NCBI GenBank assembly: GCA_029204225.1
Contig: CM055109.1
Span: 23,526,422-23,590,421 of the forward strand
Direction of reading: 5' to 3'
Length of the DNA: 64,000 nt
Source: Diphasiastrum complanatum
Lineage: Eukaryota; Streptophyta; Lycopodiopsida; Lycopodiales; Lycopodiaceae
Shown here one piece after another: positions 12,733 through 25,282 of this stretch. Position 1 is the stretch's first letter, and each line of letters starts with the position of its first letter. The notes beneath the pieces are model-generated. The model was not told the DNA's origin. It made no database searches and saw nothing but the letters and a program-made list of their open reading frames with translations. The position numbers and the translations under genes are program-made.

Positions 12733-15700
12733 TTACCTCCTTGCTAAGCTGTAAGTTCTCATCACCAAATTGGATGCCATGACATGACAAGTATGACCCA
12801 GGACTGACGATAAGGTATTGGAAGAGGCAGATCGTTGATGTTGTCCAGTATGTGCTGAGGTTTTAGACTTGATTATTGTAGAAATACGTGCCTCAATATT
12901 TGCTCCTAGGTATGGTGAATCCTTTGTTTTCAAAGGTAAAGAAGACAGGAATTGATTTACAGGCTCAGCAGCTTCTTCAACTAGTTTTTCAGGTAAACCT
13001 TCTCCATTTGAAATAAAAAGGTCTTTGAAAGCAGTTAAGTCCTCCTTCAACATCACTACATCATCTTCACTGAAAGAAGAGCTCTCCTTGAAAATAACCT
13101 GTAAGAAACAGTCATAGCATGCCATCATCAGATGATTGACAACCTGGTTTCGTAGCCGATCTGAGACAATCTCTGCTATGATCTCCAGGTGAATATTGAG
13201 CTCCTCTAGGATCGGTCCAATCCTTGCATGTGGGACTCCATCCAGATAAAGACCATCCCAAAAGACACCTTTCATCTCCCCATATACCACCTTAAAGGCA
13301 ACTATATCACAGAGTTTCTTAATATTTTCTTGGCAAGATACTCTTGTGCCTTCAAATTTGACGTGTGCAGCAATGAGAACAGGTGTCACGCTTTTACAAG
13401 GATCAGGTGGAAGCTCCTGCCATGCATATCTAACTTTTTTCTCCAGAAATTCTAACTCAGTCAATATCTGATACAGCGTGTTGATGCGAATACATAGGCA
13501 CTGAAGATTGACTGGACCAGAATTGTGAGTTAGACCCTCATCATTTAGCTCCGGCCACACTCTTGCATCATTGGGAGCTATTGGTTCAAACGTCTTACGC
13601 CATGACCGGTTGAGTTTTGTGAAAATGGACATTGATAAGTCTTTGCATCTTGACAGCAACTCGTTTCCAAAATAATCTTCCTTGTCTCCTGAACCAGAAG
13701 TATGAACCAATGTCAGCATGATTTTGAGAATCTGGCAAACTGATAGACATCTATTCTAGGAGTGGTTACAAAACCCTCAAATTTAGCATTTCAAGAAGTT
13801 AGAGATCACGTGAAAAACTTGTGTGTAGCAGGCCAACCAGCAACCTTAAGAGAAACTAAGAATTTTTTTTTAGCAGATTACTCAAGGTTAAAATCTCACC
13901 GCATCCAACCACCACGAGATGAACATATTGGTACAAAGCTCCATCAAGGACAACTGAAAAATCCTGCAATAACTCCAGATTTTGAGAAACTGGTAGCTTG
14001 AAAAAAGCATCCGATGTTTCGTCAACAATCCTCAAAAGTTCAACTGCCGAGGATGCATACTGCTCCCTTCTAGCATTTATAGTCCATGTCTGTAAAGGCA
14101 ACAGAAAAATGATTTCATTTTGTTAACTAACTTAGCTCAATTCAGATAATTTTGTTGACTGACAAAGATCCTAGAAGGTACAAAACTTGATAAACTTGGC
14201 AATGGCAAACTGGCCAGATAGCCTGCCTTGCCATAAATTAGATAAATCAAGGGACCTGCTGAAGCATACTTCTTGTTTAATGTTTCGTGATGACCACTCT
14301 TGCAACTGTTCAAGTCTTTGCTTTAGCCATTTCTTCAAAACCGCTGCTGTCTCTGCATCTGATGCGAATGGGACAACTTGGTGATCATGTATGCCTGTAG
14401 AATTGGGTTGTGCTTCATCTTGCATGATCATCTTCATGAGCATTTTTTCTAGCTTTGCAGCTGATTGCAAAACCTTAACAACATCTGTAGTTGGAATTAA
14501 CTCATTTGAGAGAAACTGCTTCAATTCCATCCGATAACACGTATGGAGAGTCCTGGCAGCCACACTTGCTGCATGAGGGAGCCAGAGCTTGAACGATGGA
14601 CTGAACTTTTGTTGTTCTTCCAATGCAATGTCTTCTGTAGTTGTTGCCAAATCTATAAGAGCTAGAGGCGGAGCTTTACCTACTTCAGACAATTTCTCAC
14701 TAGCCTTGCAAATCTGCAGATCAGAATCATTAGGTTAAAGTGGGATACGGAAACCTCTTATCATTAAACTCACGATTGAACTTCTCTGTGAAATTATTGA
14801 AAGATGAACTGATGTACCACTTGATCGTCTATAGTCACAAGAGTCTAATCTTATATCATCCTTCAGCAGCAAACCAGCGGTTTGAACTTTGAACACTATA
14901 TTTCTCAAAAATACTTGTTTCTTTTGAACTTAGAATAGGACTCTGAAAAAATCAACAGAGTTTAGTCTCAGCATACAATTTCGACTTTCCTTTCTTGACA
15001 TTGCATCTTACCTTCAAAAACACTGATTGGAGGGATGATTGGACGTATTTTTCAAGTTTGCTGCCTTCTGTAGACAGTGATTGCATCTCAGCACCATTTC
15101 CAAGCTCATGCAAGATTTGTGTCCCTAAAACTGCCAAACGAACAAGGATATCCATTACTTCCTTGCCCTTGGTTGAGTATCTGTCCCAATAGTCAAGAAG
15201 ACCTGTTTCCACCCAGCCTAGTATAGAAGTTAAAGCTGACTCAAGAAGTTTCCTGTATTCAAGCTTCTCCACAAGTATCAAAGGCTTGATAACTTCCCTC
15301 ATTACTGTCTCTGTTGCCTTCAACAGATTAGCTTCGTTTTCTTCTGTGACAACAAACTGGCGAAATACAATCCACATGAAGCAGATGCTATGAAGAGGCT
15401 GTTCTATTCCTAATATGCCCCATGTTTTCTTCACCAACATCATTATTGTTTCACAATTTTCCGCAAAACAGCTTTCATCTAGACTGTCGAATAAGGATAG
15501 CAAAAGCATCTTGTACAAGTGCACGTTTAATGGGTAGCCAAACGCCTCCCCAGATACCTCCGTGCACGTATCCTGAAGATTTTGTAGAGCTTCGGCAGCT
15601 CTTCCATTCTCTAACCGTCTTTCACGTATGCCTTGAACTGCTTGCTGTATCTTGGGTAACAGTTCTACTGTGCCAACTGTCTTGGAAGCCGGATGTATGA

Positions 15701-16798
15701 GCATTTCAGCTTCCAAGATTTTCAGCTGGCGCCTCTGCCAATGCTCATGTTCTGCGTGACTAGAAAACTCCGACGAATTATTGAGGTTACGCAATAACTG
15801 CAGCGGGACAAGTAAAGCCCCAGAATTTCCTCCAGCCTGAATAATCAATACAATTCCAGGGCTTAGTATCCGTCTGATATGGATAAAAAACAGACAATCA
15901 GTTGCGTATTGGTAAAGGCCTCCTTTATTCTCCTCAAGTCGAAAAGCTCTACTCCAATCAGCCGCATAAAAAGACAGTCAATAGACAAAACAGTCATCAC
16001 AGGCATAACGATGTCCAGCAACCATACTATTATAGTATTCCATCTAAGGAATCAATCTATACCAAAACTGCTACAAACGATCAGCACAATAGCACGCATT
16101 TTGGGAAAAGATCAACGTTCCGAAGAATCCTTGATGGATCTAGGAATTGTTACAATAGCTCTGAACTCCAAGCTAGCATCGAGTTTTAGAAACCCTCTAA
16201 GCCTATTCCCACTAAATCGAAGTCCTTGGTTCTGAAAGTTACAGATTTCATTCCAAGAGTCTCTCTCTCTCTCTCTCGGCAAATAGAATCCTTGTATTGT
16301 ACCTTATTGTTTTGTTTCGCCAACGCACGACGTGCTCGGGCGTCGCCTTTCTCAGTTATATCCATTTGTATCCTCATTACTTCAATTTCGGTCAGCATAC
16401 TCTTTGTCTGCAGTCTTCTGTACGTTCCTGCTGGTTCGCAAGGTGAAGCTCTTTTGCAGCAACCGATTGCTGCTAATGTGAAAACATTTCCGAGAAAACA
16501 TGAGGCCGGAGTCGATTTTGATTCTGTAGAGGTCGATAGAACATGTTTCCCCCTGGAAACAGGTCCATACGCATTTAGGAAGACCTCATAAGCTGTTTCC
16601 CTGAGCTCTTCATCTGTCAAATTAACTGGCAGAGGAGGGAAAGGAGACGCAAGGTCTTTGCCATGGGAGTCTTCTTTGTCAATCGGCAAACCTGATTCTA
16701 ACGCTACAGGGATCATTGATGCTTTTTCTGCGCCTGCCTGAAAGTTCAACCGAGAAAGAACACTTTCACCTGAACTCCGGATCCAATCAGTTGAATCA
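12733..16798 (-). CDS. MUN-domain (DUF810, UNC13/PATROL1-like) protein, 5' exon not found
   Basis: Five minus-strand exons join in frame: 16798-16303, 15836-15012, 14713-14270, 14089-13900 and 13688-12733, about 969 residues plus a missing start exon. Phases agree at every junction (2, 0, 0, 0, 1) with GT-AG borders; for example KQE joins TWTINARREQY. Family marks are LTDEELRETAYEVFL near the N-terminus, HWQRRQLKILEAEMLIHP, a CYRMELKQFL block in the MUN region and DLFISNGEGLPEKLVEE near the C-terminus. Lengths of about 950-1,100 residues are usual. Characterised plant members (PATROL1) help vesicle tethering/exocytosis of membrane proteins such as the proton ATPase; the role of this one is inferred. 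No in-frame ATG exists before the acceptor at 16799-16800, so the start lies in an upstream exon. No stop or frameshift was found, which makes it the best-preserved host gene here. Confidence 0.85.
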
Positions 16799-16799
16799 C

Positions 16800-18840
16800 T
16801 GGAAATAACGGCGAAATCCAAATATAATGAACATGACTAGCAAGGCACCTAGTCAGAAAAAGAAAGAGACTCCCTAATATGCACGTACCGGAATTGCAAC
16901 ACAAGTTTTGTTAGACTCAAGATATAGAGTTCATCCCACCCTTTTTTTAGTAGAATGATTCTATAGTAGTGACGGTTATCAGCACCGTTATGAAGGAGAG
17001 GACATGTTCAAGTCAAGCTCCAATGTTCATTTCTAACTTCGCTACCAGAAGGATTGTTCAAGATTTACAGCTTCTCTGTTCGCTGCACCTTTTCGTAAAA
17101 CAGAATAATTCGACGTCACTATGAGAAACGATAATATGAAGCGGGTGATATATTGTTCATAGTCAAGCTGCGATGAATTCATCTTAAACTGGCCACTACA
17201 AATGTTGCTCAACATGTAAAACTTCTCTTTTCTTGAAGCAGACTAAGGTTCGAATGCCAATAGCAATTCGAACCAAAGAGTTGCTGGAATTGCAACTAGT
17301 TCTGTGAGAAAGACTAGTCGCATCACTCTGCACATGGAAACGAATAGCAGAGAGGGAGAGGAGATGCACCGAAATTCAACCAGCAGCAATGACTAAGTGC
17401 ACATACATACGCAATATGTGTTGCAGAGTCAAAAATCTTTACGAGAGCTTCGAGCTTGATCGATGGATAATGAAGTCAATGAAGAAAAAAACCACCGCTC
17501 TGACGACTCGGAACCAAAGAAGAGAAGGTAACAACCAGCGGTTCGTGACTGGTCGTTTGAACAAAAAGTTAAGCCGAAGCAAGCAACCTCCAGAGGCAAC
17601 GGTGGTATTAAAAAATCATAAATGCAAAACAGATTTTTTATGATAGAATAGTCGGCAAGCCGCAGAAAATCAAGTTTAACCCTTAATAGGGAGATGCAAA
17701 GAATGAAGACCGAACCAAAACCAATGAAGCATATTACATAATAACGTTTACGCTGAAGTATGAATCCCAAAGACTGAAGCAAAACTGCACAACTTTACTC
17801 TGCAATCCACAACTCATGTCTTATATCTCAAGACTCAGCCAAAGGTCTTTCAAGCTCTCCAGGCTGCAAATTACGTTCACAGTAGGAACACACATGCGTG
17901 TGATTATCATAATATAATATCGCCGCAAAAATTACAGCCAACACGTATTCAGATCTTAAAACTCAGCTGGATTATAGCTTTATCAGACGCGTTCATTGGA
18001 GAAGTCAAAGCTTAACAAAATTTCCAGCCACTTTAGAAACGAAAAAGGAAGATCTGAATGCAACGAGCAATGCAGACTTAACTGCAGCTTCCTTTTGGCT
18101 CCCGTTTGTTGGCAATAGTCCTTTTGACCCTGCAAAAAACTTACTCGTTTACGAAAAAGCTTGCAGACTATACAGTAGCTTCCATGCAGTTTGCCAATTC
18201 AAGATTCAAGAGGGGAGATGCTGCTGCTGTACCCTGCAAGCATCTTCCGCCATATCTAGCGTTGCTGTAGCAGCAGACGACGCGATCCATTTCGCCTTTT
18301 TGTTCGTCAGCCCGTCATATTCCATTTTGAAAACTCCCAAAACATCCTCCCCCTCACCGGAAAGCCACTACTCAGAACATCCTTCTGACAAGTTCTTCGT
18401 CAACAGTCCAATGCAGCGTCGTAGCGTCATTTTGAAAGGCCAGATGAAGGGCGATACTTGGACTTCTCTTCTAAAGTCTCCTCGCCGACGGCCACGTAGA
18501 CTATGGGAATGTCATTTTGATAGGCCCTTGGTTCCACAAACCCCGCCAAGAGTGCTAAGACAAAATAGAAGAAAAGAAAAGAAAAAAACAAAAAACAAAA
18601 AAACAAAAAATACACCCAATTTTTCAAAACAAAGTGCAGGCGAGGCAACTCAGGCAACTCGCTGGGTCCAAAAGAAAGACCATAGTCACATGTCCCAACA
18701 CTTAACTGTGCGACAATTCTAAGGGTGACTTGTTGCCTCTCAACTACAAATTGCCGCTGGCCGGTTTTAGATTTTTAAATATAGATCAAATGGACCCATC
18801 CTCTCGTTTAGGTTATAGTTTGATATGCCCTAACGAGACA
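16800..18840. other. upstream region of the MUN gene, first exon not resolved
   Basis: The start codon and any short first exon of the minus-strand MUN gene should lie here. A plus-strand open frame of about 140 codons at 18300-18722 is rich in Lys and Asn because of an A-rich tract and has no recognisable domain. I could not choose a first exon with confidence. Confidence 0.4.
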
Positions 18841-20049
18841 ATGTGAGGTGGAATCGTAGGCTTGCTCTGGTCATCGGCTTGCCACAAAGGAACAAGTCCA
18901 TTGATTTGTCTAACTTGCCAATATTCTTGGACAACCGTACTTGTCGAATGGCAAGTCATCCTCAACAATCCACCTTTCAGTATTTCAAGTACTCAACTCT
19001 TCTCGTCATACCAATTATCATGCACCATCAGTGCCTCCTTGCAAGAAGTTTTTATGAAGGATAGAATGTGAAACCACCCTATAAAACACTAGATCAATTA
19101 ATTGGATATCACATGGATTAGTGTAGAGAGTCGCTTATTCATTGTGATAGGTATGTACTATGTATATCATGCCCCCTACCATCACGAGACAAATCTAGAG
19201 TGACATTATATTCAAAACAATTGTGAGAATATTTCTCGAGAATGTGGGCCTCACTATAGGACCAATTTTTGCATATTGTTGCGTTCCTATTGTCTCAAGT
19301 TCGGAAATCAAGCTAGCCAATGTGTACAAAGAAGCTCCTCCCCACCTTGGGCCACTATGTATGCACTATACCTACCATTCTAGTAACTGATCAAGATGCT
19401 TGCTTGCTTCACTTGCACTAGCCCACATTCCTCCAGGCTACCTTTGTTATGCTCTTGGTATTTTGTATTTGGATGCACGTGGCTCGTATATGAATGCATT
19501 TCTTCCCACAAGTGTTGTTATGCCATAACATTATGCCTACTGATGCATGTTGCCTACTTCAAGAGTATTCCATCCCATCAATAAGTGGAGGGATTGTCCT
19601 GCAAATATCAGTCAATTGCTACTAACCAAGTTGGCTTTCTACAAACGTACATCCAAACCACATGCTCATTAAGTCGCGTAGTTATAAAGCACAATGGACG
19701 AAATGATCTTAGCTAGCTATGCTATTTTGCCATAAAAAAGGTAGTGTATAGAATAACCATGTCATGGGTTACATAGCATGTAATAAAGCTTTAAATAGTA
19801 TAAATTATTTTTAAGTTAGCTTAAATTAGTGTTTGGGTGGGTTTAACAAGAATTCGACTATTATTATAATGTTTCAATACCTCAACCCAACATGTATATT
19901 TTCTCCTACATATGTGATCATTATTGAAAACCTTGAATATGGGATTGGCTAATACTCGTGTTGATAGGCCTATTAGTAACCAGCCTTATACTTGGTAGAT
20001 AATAGCCAAAAACCGCTAGGTATTACACTTTTTATTGGTATTCATAACA
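18841..20049. other. gene-free stretch
   Basis: Only short open frames with no similarity. It may include unrecognisable parts of the adjacent Copia remnant. Confidence 0.4.
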
Positions 20050-20620
20050 AGTGGGTAAAAAAAATCAAGGAAATTTTCACATATTGGTGGGAACTCAAAA
20101 GTCACTATATTCGAAAAAGACTAGTTTAAACTTGTTCACGAGAGAAATATCTCTATATGACATTGATTATGTTTTTCATGAGGATGATGTTTGTTCTTGA
20201 CACATGCATCACATACATGCCTTACTTTATCGATGGTATGACTACCAAGTACAATATGCTTTATATTCAATGTTTGTAAGCATTGAAAACTGAGAAGCCC
20301 AAATTTGTAGAGTTTACCATTCCTATAACTCTCCATAACAGTGTTGTGGTTATTTAGATTGTCTTTCATAACACATTTGTGATGATCAAACTCCACATTA
20401 GTATCGTGATCTAAATTGCCCTAATGAATAACAAACCCTTTGTAATACTTGGAATATCTAACAAATTATACAAGCACTTATTATTTTCATTTGACATTAT
20501 GATACAAATTGTGCCTTTACATTAAATTTTAAAGTTGGTAGCATCTCCAAGACATATCTTCTTGTGATTTTTATGAGCCTCGTCAAAAGTTGAAAAGTGT
20601 TCACAGTGTCCTATTTTCTA
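20050..20620 (-). mobile_element. decayed Copia protease-to-pre-integrase fragment
   Basis: A minus-strand frame contains GKLYKFGLLSFQCLQTLNI and, downstream, HTIDKVRHVCDACVKNK, the GAG-pre-integrase zinc-binding block of Copia pol (His...His...CxxC followed by the basic GK-like stretch). The frame just upstream (right side) has LYNLLDIPS-like residues resembling the LxxVLYVP segment that follows the protease. Stops interrupt both pieces, and the downstream integrase core is missing. Confidence 0.6.
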
Positions 20621-22225
20621 ACATAAAGTTATACTAAAAAATGAGAACTAGCAATAGTTTTTTGCATTGCAATTTTATATCTATCAAATGTACATGAATG
20701 AAAAATTGTAATTTTATTTATCTATTTATTATAGACGTCGTCCACTCAAAAATGGTAAACTATATCTCTTTTCAATTTTCAAAATAATGAGTGAATTGCA
20801 CCTATTTAACAGTTTTTTTTTTGTTGCAAATTCTATAAAAATATACAAAAGTCACTCAGAATTAGTATTGGGTCAAAATGTGCATATAACATGATGACTA
20901 AAAAAAAAATGACATGGAGATTCTTTTTTTTTTAAGATGCCAATATTTAAAATGCTTCAAGAAAATATATTGTAATACTATTTTGCTAAAAAAATTAATT
21001 AATAGATACTTATTAAGATCTTCAAATTAGCATATATTTAATAATAATAATATTTAAAATAAAATCATTAATCACACAACTACTAAAATAAGAAAAAAAA
21101 ATTCTAATTTTTTGTTTTAGAATTTAAAACTTTTTTAAATGTAAATACTTATATTAAAAAAATATTTTAAAAGTCGAAGCAAAAATTTTAATCGATATTT
21201 TTTAGACTCTAATATTTCTTTATAATAATCAATTATAAAAATCTATATAGATATTCAAAATCGAAGTAAATATTCAAATATCTAAATATAAGAAATATAA
21301 AATGATTGTAAAATAAATTACTTTAAAATAACCAAGATTAGATGATTTGTGAGAAACTTTAAATTTTTTTAAACAGAACTAGTTGTTAATATTGTCTCCA
21401 AAAAAATATTATACTGTTTACATATTCAAAAAATCGAAATATTGAAAATCTAACTTAATCACATGATATTAATTATTTTTTTAATAGTATGAGATTACAA
21501 ATAAATTTAAAGAAATTAAATTAATCTTAAAAATTTCAGGGGACAAATTTCCAAAAAATATGAACAAAATTTTCATAACAATAAAGAAGAATATATTACA
21601 CCAAAAAATCGTCAATATCATTGACGTCTTTCTTATTTTCTAGAAGAGCCTCAGTAGAAACATTCAACTTATTTGACAAAAAGGGCTTGTTAGTGGGAGC
21701 AGTGGAAGAAGCTATTTTGCCACGTCCCAACGCTATTGACTTCGAACTACGAGATGAAAAAATCCAGATCTTTTCCCTCTGAAATTGCATAAAAAACTAT
21801 CTTCAAGCATTGTTTCAAGCTCTACACAAAAATAAGAAAATCACATTGAATATTTGTAAGGGCAAAAATATTGACTATGATGAGCATAGAAACATTTCAT
21901 TTAAAAGAGATATTAATATGTGACTAACTATTAGAAATTTCATGTTTACTAGCAAATTTGTGGTGAGCATAGAATATTTCTAAACAGATGATATTGAAGC
22001 ATGTTTTAAAATGAAAAACCATGGTAATAAGAGCGTTATCGAAATATGTCTTGATAGTCTCATCTTTACTTTTCTCAAATTTTTATCTTTGACTCATTCA
22101 AAATAAAAATAGAACGAGATTTGTCTTGTCCTTTCACAAACAAACATAAAAAGAAACGAACTCGTGCGTTGCAGAATAAGCTATCTCACTCTTTCCTTAA
22201 GCATGACTATGCCTATCAGACTCGA
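20621..22225. other. very AT-rich gene-free stretch
   Basis: Between about 20650 and 21600 the DNA is strongly AT-rich with many A- and T-runs. A short minus-strand frame at 21790-21596 has no recognised domain. Nothing else can be supported. Confidence 0.45.
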
Positions 22226-22660
22226 ACAGAACATTAGTGATAAAAATCACGTTCGATTTGATTACGTAGCCAAACATCAAGCATCAAGACATCAGAAAGA
22301 TAATTTGTCGCGAACAGCTAAACAAATTATTTGTCGCGAATTATTCGCGAAGAGCTAGACTGATTATCAGTCGCGAAAGGTAAGACTAAATATTAGTCGC
22401 GAATAGCTAGACTAATAATAATTCGTGAAGAACAGACTACCAGATTAAGCAATAAGAAAGTCAAACAGAATGTAGAAAAGCATTGTAATATTGACACAAA
22501 TATGAACGCAGAACAAACGGAGCTGTAATCATATTAAGTATAGCGAAATATATAGGTCAATAATGTAGGTGAGCACAAGACAATAACGGACGTAATCGCG
22601 TGCTTCACAAAGCTAATCACACAATCTGTAAAGGTGATGAACCTATTACTGACAATACGA
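22226..22660 (+). repeat. LTR-like repeat, copy 1 (shared with 61206-61647)
   Basis: From TGATAAAAATCACGTTCG onward this segment matches 61206-61647 over about 430 bases with scattered substitutions. The second copy is preceded by a polypurine run (AAGGGGGGA), suggesting that the shared segment is the start of an LTR. Inside, units of about 30-35 bases containing TCGCGAA or TTCGCGA and AGCTAGACTAAT recur at 22300-22440. The right end of the LTR cannot be fixed because the second copy is broken at 61647. Confidence 0.55.
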
Positions 22661-23258
22661 AACGTAAGCTACCTACTTATGGTTATCAACGAAGTTGACC
22701 AACGAAGACAACTTACGAATTCCTACGAAGTCAACTAACAACGGTTGACCCATCTCATCATTTAGCTCCGTAAGTTATCACTTACAATTATCAACGAAAA
22801 AAGCAAACGATCAACAGCTTATCGAATGACCAGCGGCTATTCAAACGATTGTGGACAGACTACGGCCATCGCGACCTACATCTTTGCACTACGACGCATA
22901 CGAAGGATACGTTACTCTGTAATTTTTCTCCTTCATGACGCTCCAAATAATGGATCTACGGATTGTATCTAAACAACTGTTAATCATCTTAAAAAGAGAT
23001 ACAGGTCTGCAAGTTGGCCGCCTTGCATAAAAATCCTTCTCTTGAGACCCCTGTAGCCTTCGACACCATTATTCGTATGAACAAATTTGAACCTTCTCGT
23101 TGTCCCTCTAAGCAAACTTGGGCTAGAACTAGAGGCCATTTTGAAACTGGCTTCAATAGAATGAATTTACACCAAGCCAGGATCTAAAACAGGAGCGGCA
23201 TGACAACATTTGAATCAAAGATCAATCTCATTCTTCAAGTGCTACATGAAATGATAAA
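22661..23258. other. possible remainder of the LTR-like repeat, otherwise nothing seen
   Basis: Sequences like AACGAAGTTGACCAACGAAGACAAC suggest short imperfect repeats (CGAAG, GTTGACC). No gene or clear TG...CA end can be placed. Confidence 0.35.
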
Positions 23259-24190
23259 TTGGTATGTGAAATGTATAAAGGCGCTGAGTATGTTTCATTT
23301 ATTTATTTTTTTGTTGCACTGGTATTGGATCGTAATCTGCTTTTTCTTCTTACAATGAAAAAATTTCATCTCCATATAGATCTTCTTGAAGAATATGCTC
23401 CTTTGATTAAAAGAGGTGTCAAGGCATCTTGCTTATCAGTTGATGATTGTTTGCGCTATAGGGCTGACGGGAAAGCAAATCTGGACCTTTGGGTAGACGA
23501 GCCATTATATCCTAAAGATCCATATTCCATGCAGCATCCCAAATTTTCTTCTGCTACTCAATTGATATATTTTGTCTATCATGGAAAGAATGGTTTGCTA
23601 GGTTTTGTAAAAGATTAGAAGAATATGGTAACGCATTTTCAATGGAAAGAATGCATTGTTTAGAGGATGTAATTAGACGTATATCTTCAGATTGTGCTCA
23701 AAAGACAATATTTTACAAATAAAATTGCTAGAGAATGAGGTTATCCAAAAAGAAAATAAAAATCTATGAAATAATAGTGAATTATTGAAGAAAAGAGATT
23801 GATTAAATAAAAATCAAATCGAATAACGGTCATTCTACATACTCACAACTATTGAAAGATGTTGACTTGATAGGTAAAAAGGTAAAAACAAAAAAAACGA
23901 AAGCGAGTGATCAACACAAATATTCATAATTTGTCATTAACAGGAGGCTATAGGAGAATTTATGCATTCAAGTAAGTTTTTGACTTTTGGCCTTTGCAAT
24001 CTCTTTTATACTTCAAGAGTTCAGATCTTATATTGTTTTAGCATGACTGTAAATTGTAACATTAATCATCCTTTTTTTTTTTTTTTACAGATCTGCATTG
24101 GTTGGAAGTCATTCCTTCTTTTTCATTTATTGGTTGCTCCTCCTCAACGTCGTTCATTTCGTAGCATAGAATGGCCTCTTCTGAGTCAAT
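23259..24190 (+). pseudogene. degraded coding region, partial copy of the C48-protease locus
   Basis: An open frame at 23259-23618 (119 codons, ATG at 23259) changes frame near 23580 and goes on with WKEWFARFCKRLEEYG and MERMHCLEDVIRRISSDC before stops accumulate. Neither block has a function I recognise. At 23960-24110 the pattern TATGCATTCAAGTAAG, intron, poly-T ACAG, then ATCTGCATTGGTTGG repeats the exon border and the LHW (catalytic His) exon start found in the protease locus at 26350-26475. After about 24150 the similarity ends. I read it as a truncated, earlier copy of the downstream locus. Confidence 0.5.
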
Positions 24191-24618
24191 AGGCATTGGA
24201 ACAGTTGTATGCTCAGAAAGCAAGAATACAAAGACCATCTCACCTGAAATGATCTTTGAACCTATGTTCAACAAATTGTCCCTACGGTGCTCCTCAACAG
24301 TCAAAATTCTATAGTGATTTCTAGACAGATTATTCAAAAATCTATTGAGTCTAGCTACAAAGGGTCTATCACCCTTCCATATGTATGTTAGTAAGTTGTA
24401 TGGAATCCATGCAATAGCTGAATCAGAAACTCTTATACTATATGGAAAAGTATTGTATTCATATAATCCATGACAAATGACACACTTTCTGCATTACTTC
24501 TGGCCGTAGCTAGTGTATCTATTGTGGCACAGAAGATGGGAAAGATCCTATCTATCTGATGTTCAAACTCTGTACCACACAAAAGCCTTGAAAGCTCAAT
24601 CCTAGTGTTGTCCATGAC
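24062..24618 (-). pseudogene. unrecognised minus-strand coding region with one frameshift
   Basis: A frame from the ATG at 24613-24615 gives MDNTRIELSRLLCGTEFEHQ and stops at 24433; a one-base shift near 24440-24450 opens a second frame that runs to about 24070 through SIRVSDSAIAWIPYNLL, LTYIWKGDRPFVARLNRF and an acidic end. Together about 185 residues. No family is recognised. It overlaps the poly-T acceptor of the plus-strand protease copy, so only one of the two can have been functional at that point. It may be a gene of the same unknown element. Confidence 0.4.
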
Positions 24619-25282
24619 GGTGTGGAATTGTAAACCTAGTAAAACAGTGGCCTAGAACTGGTAAGAAAAACAACTAAATCACATAAAGCGACTAATGCAA
24701 AAAAATTCTTGAACATAAAAAGGCAAAACTAGAGTTGCAAAAATGAGGAAGGTGTCTCATATTTAAAGTTTTTTTTTTTAACAATAATTTTTTTGAACTA
24801 TATTTCGGAATACATAAATACATACTCATATCGGTTGAGTGCGCATTTGGCACAATGAGAGGCATGAATGAAAAAAATACGCACATATTCAATATTCGGA
24901 CACGTGGCATGTGCCTATTAATTGACAATTCACTCAGTTCCTGACACGTGTCAGAATCCTAATGATGATGGTCACTAACGTGTCAGAGGTCAAGGAATAA
25001 TATGATGTCACTTGTCCACACATTTACTATTACCAATAAAAATTCAACACGTGGATTCAAGTTTGACTCCACACGTGTGGGATAATATGTTTTGTATATA
25101 AATTTCATTGAACTCAATCGTGACACTTTTTTTTTTAGTTTTCGCATATCTGATTAGTGCGCACCTGTAGACGCCCATAAGGTACCTATTTACTATTTGC
25201 GCATAAGTCCAATATCCATTTCATACACTTTAAATTTTTTAGCCTCATCACCATCTTTTTGAGCCTTTGTCAGATCCTTGTT
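24619..25282. other. gene-free stretch upstream of the histone-fold locus
   Basis: Contains ACGTG-type motifs (ACACGTGTC, GGACACGTGG, ACACGTGTGG) at 24900-25080, G-box-like in plants, but promoter function is only a guess. A TATA-like run (TTTTGTATATAAATTT) lies at 25090-25105, about 180 bases before the ATG at 25283. Confidence 0.4.

Noticed and set aside
16821-16821. Start of the MUN protein at the TTG at 16819-16821.
   Set aside because: Not an ATG, and a good splice acceptor lies just downstream at 16799-16800.
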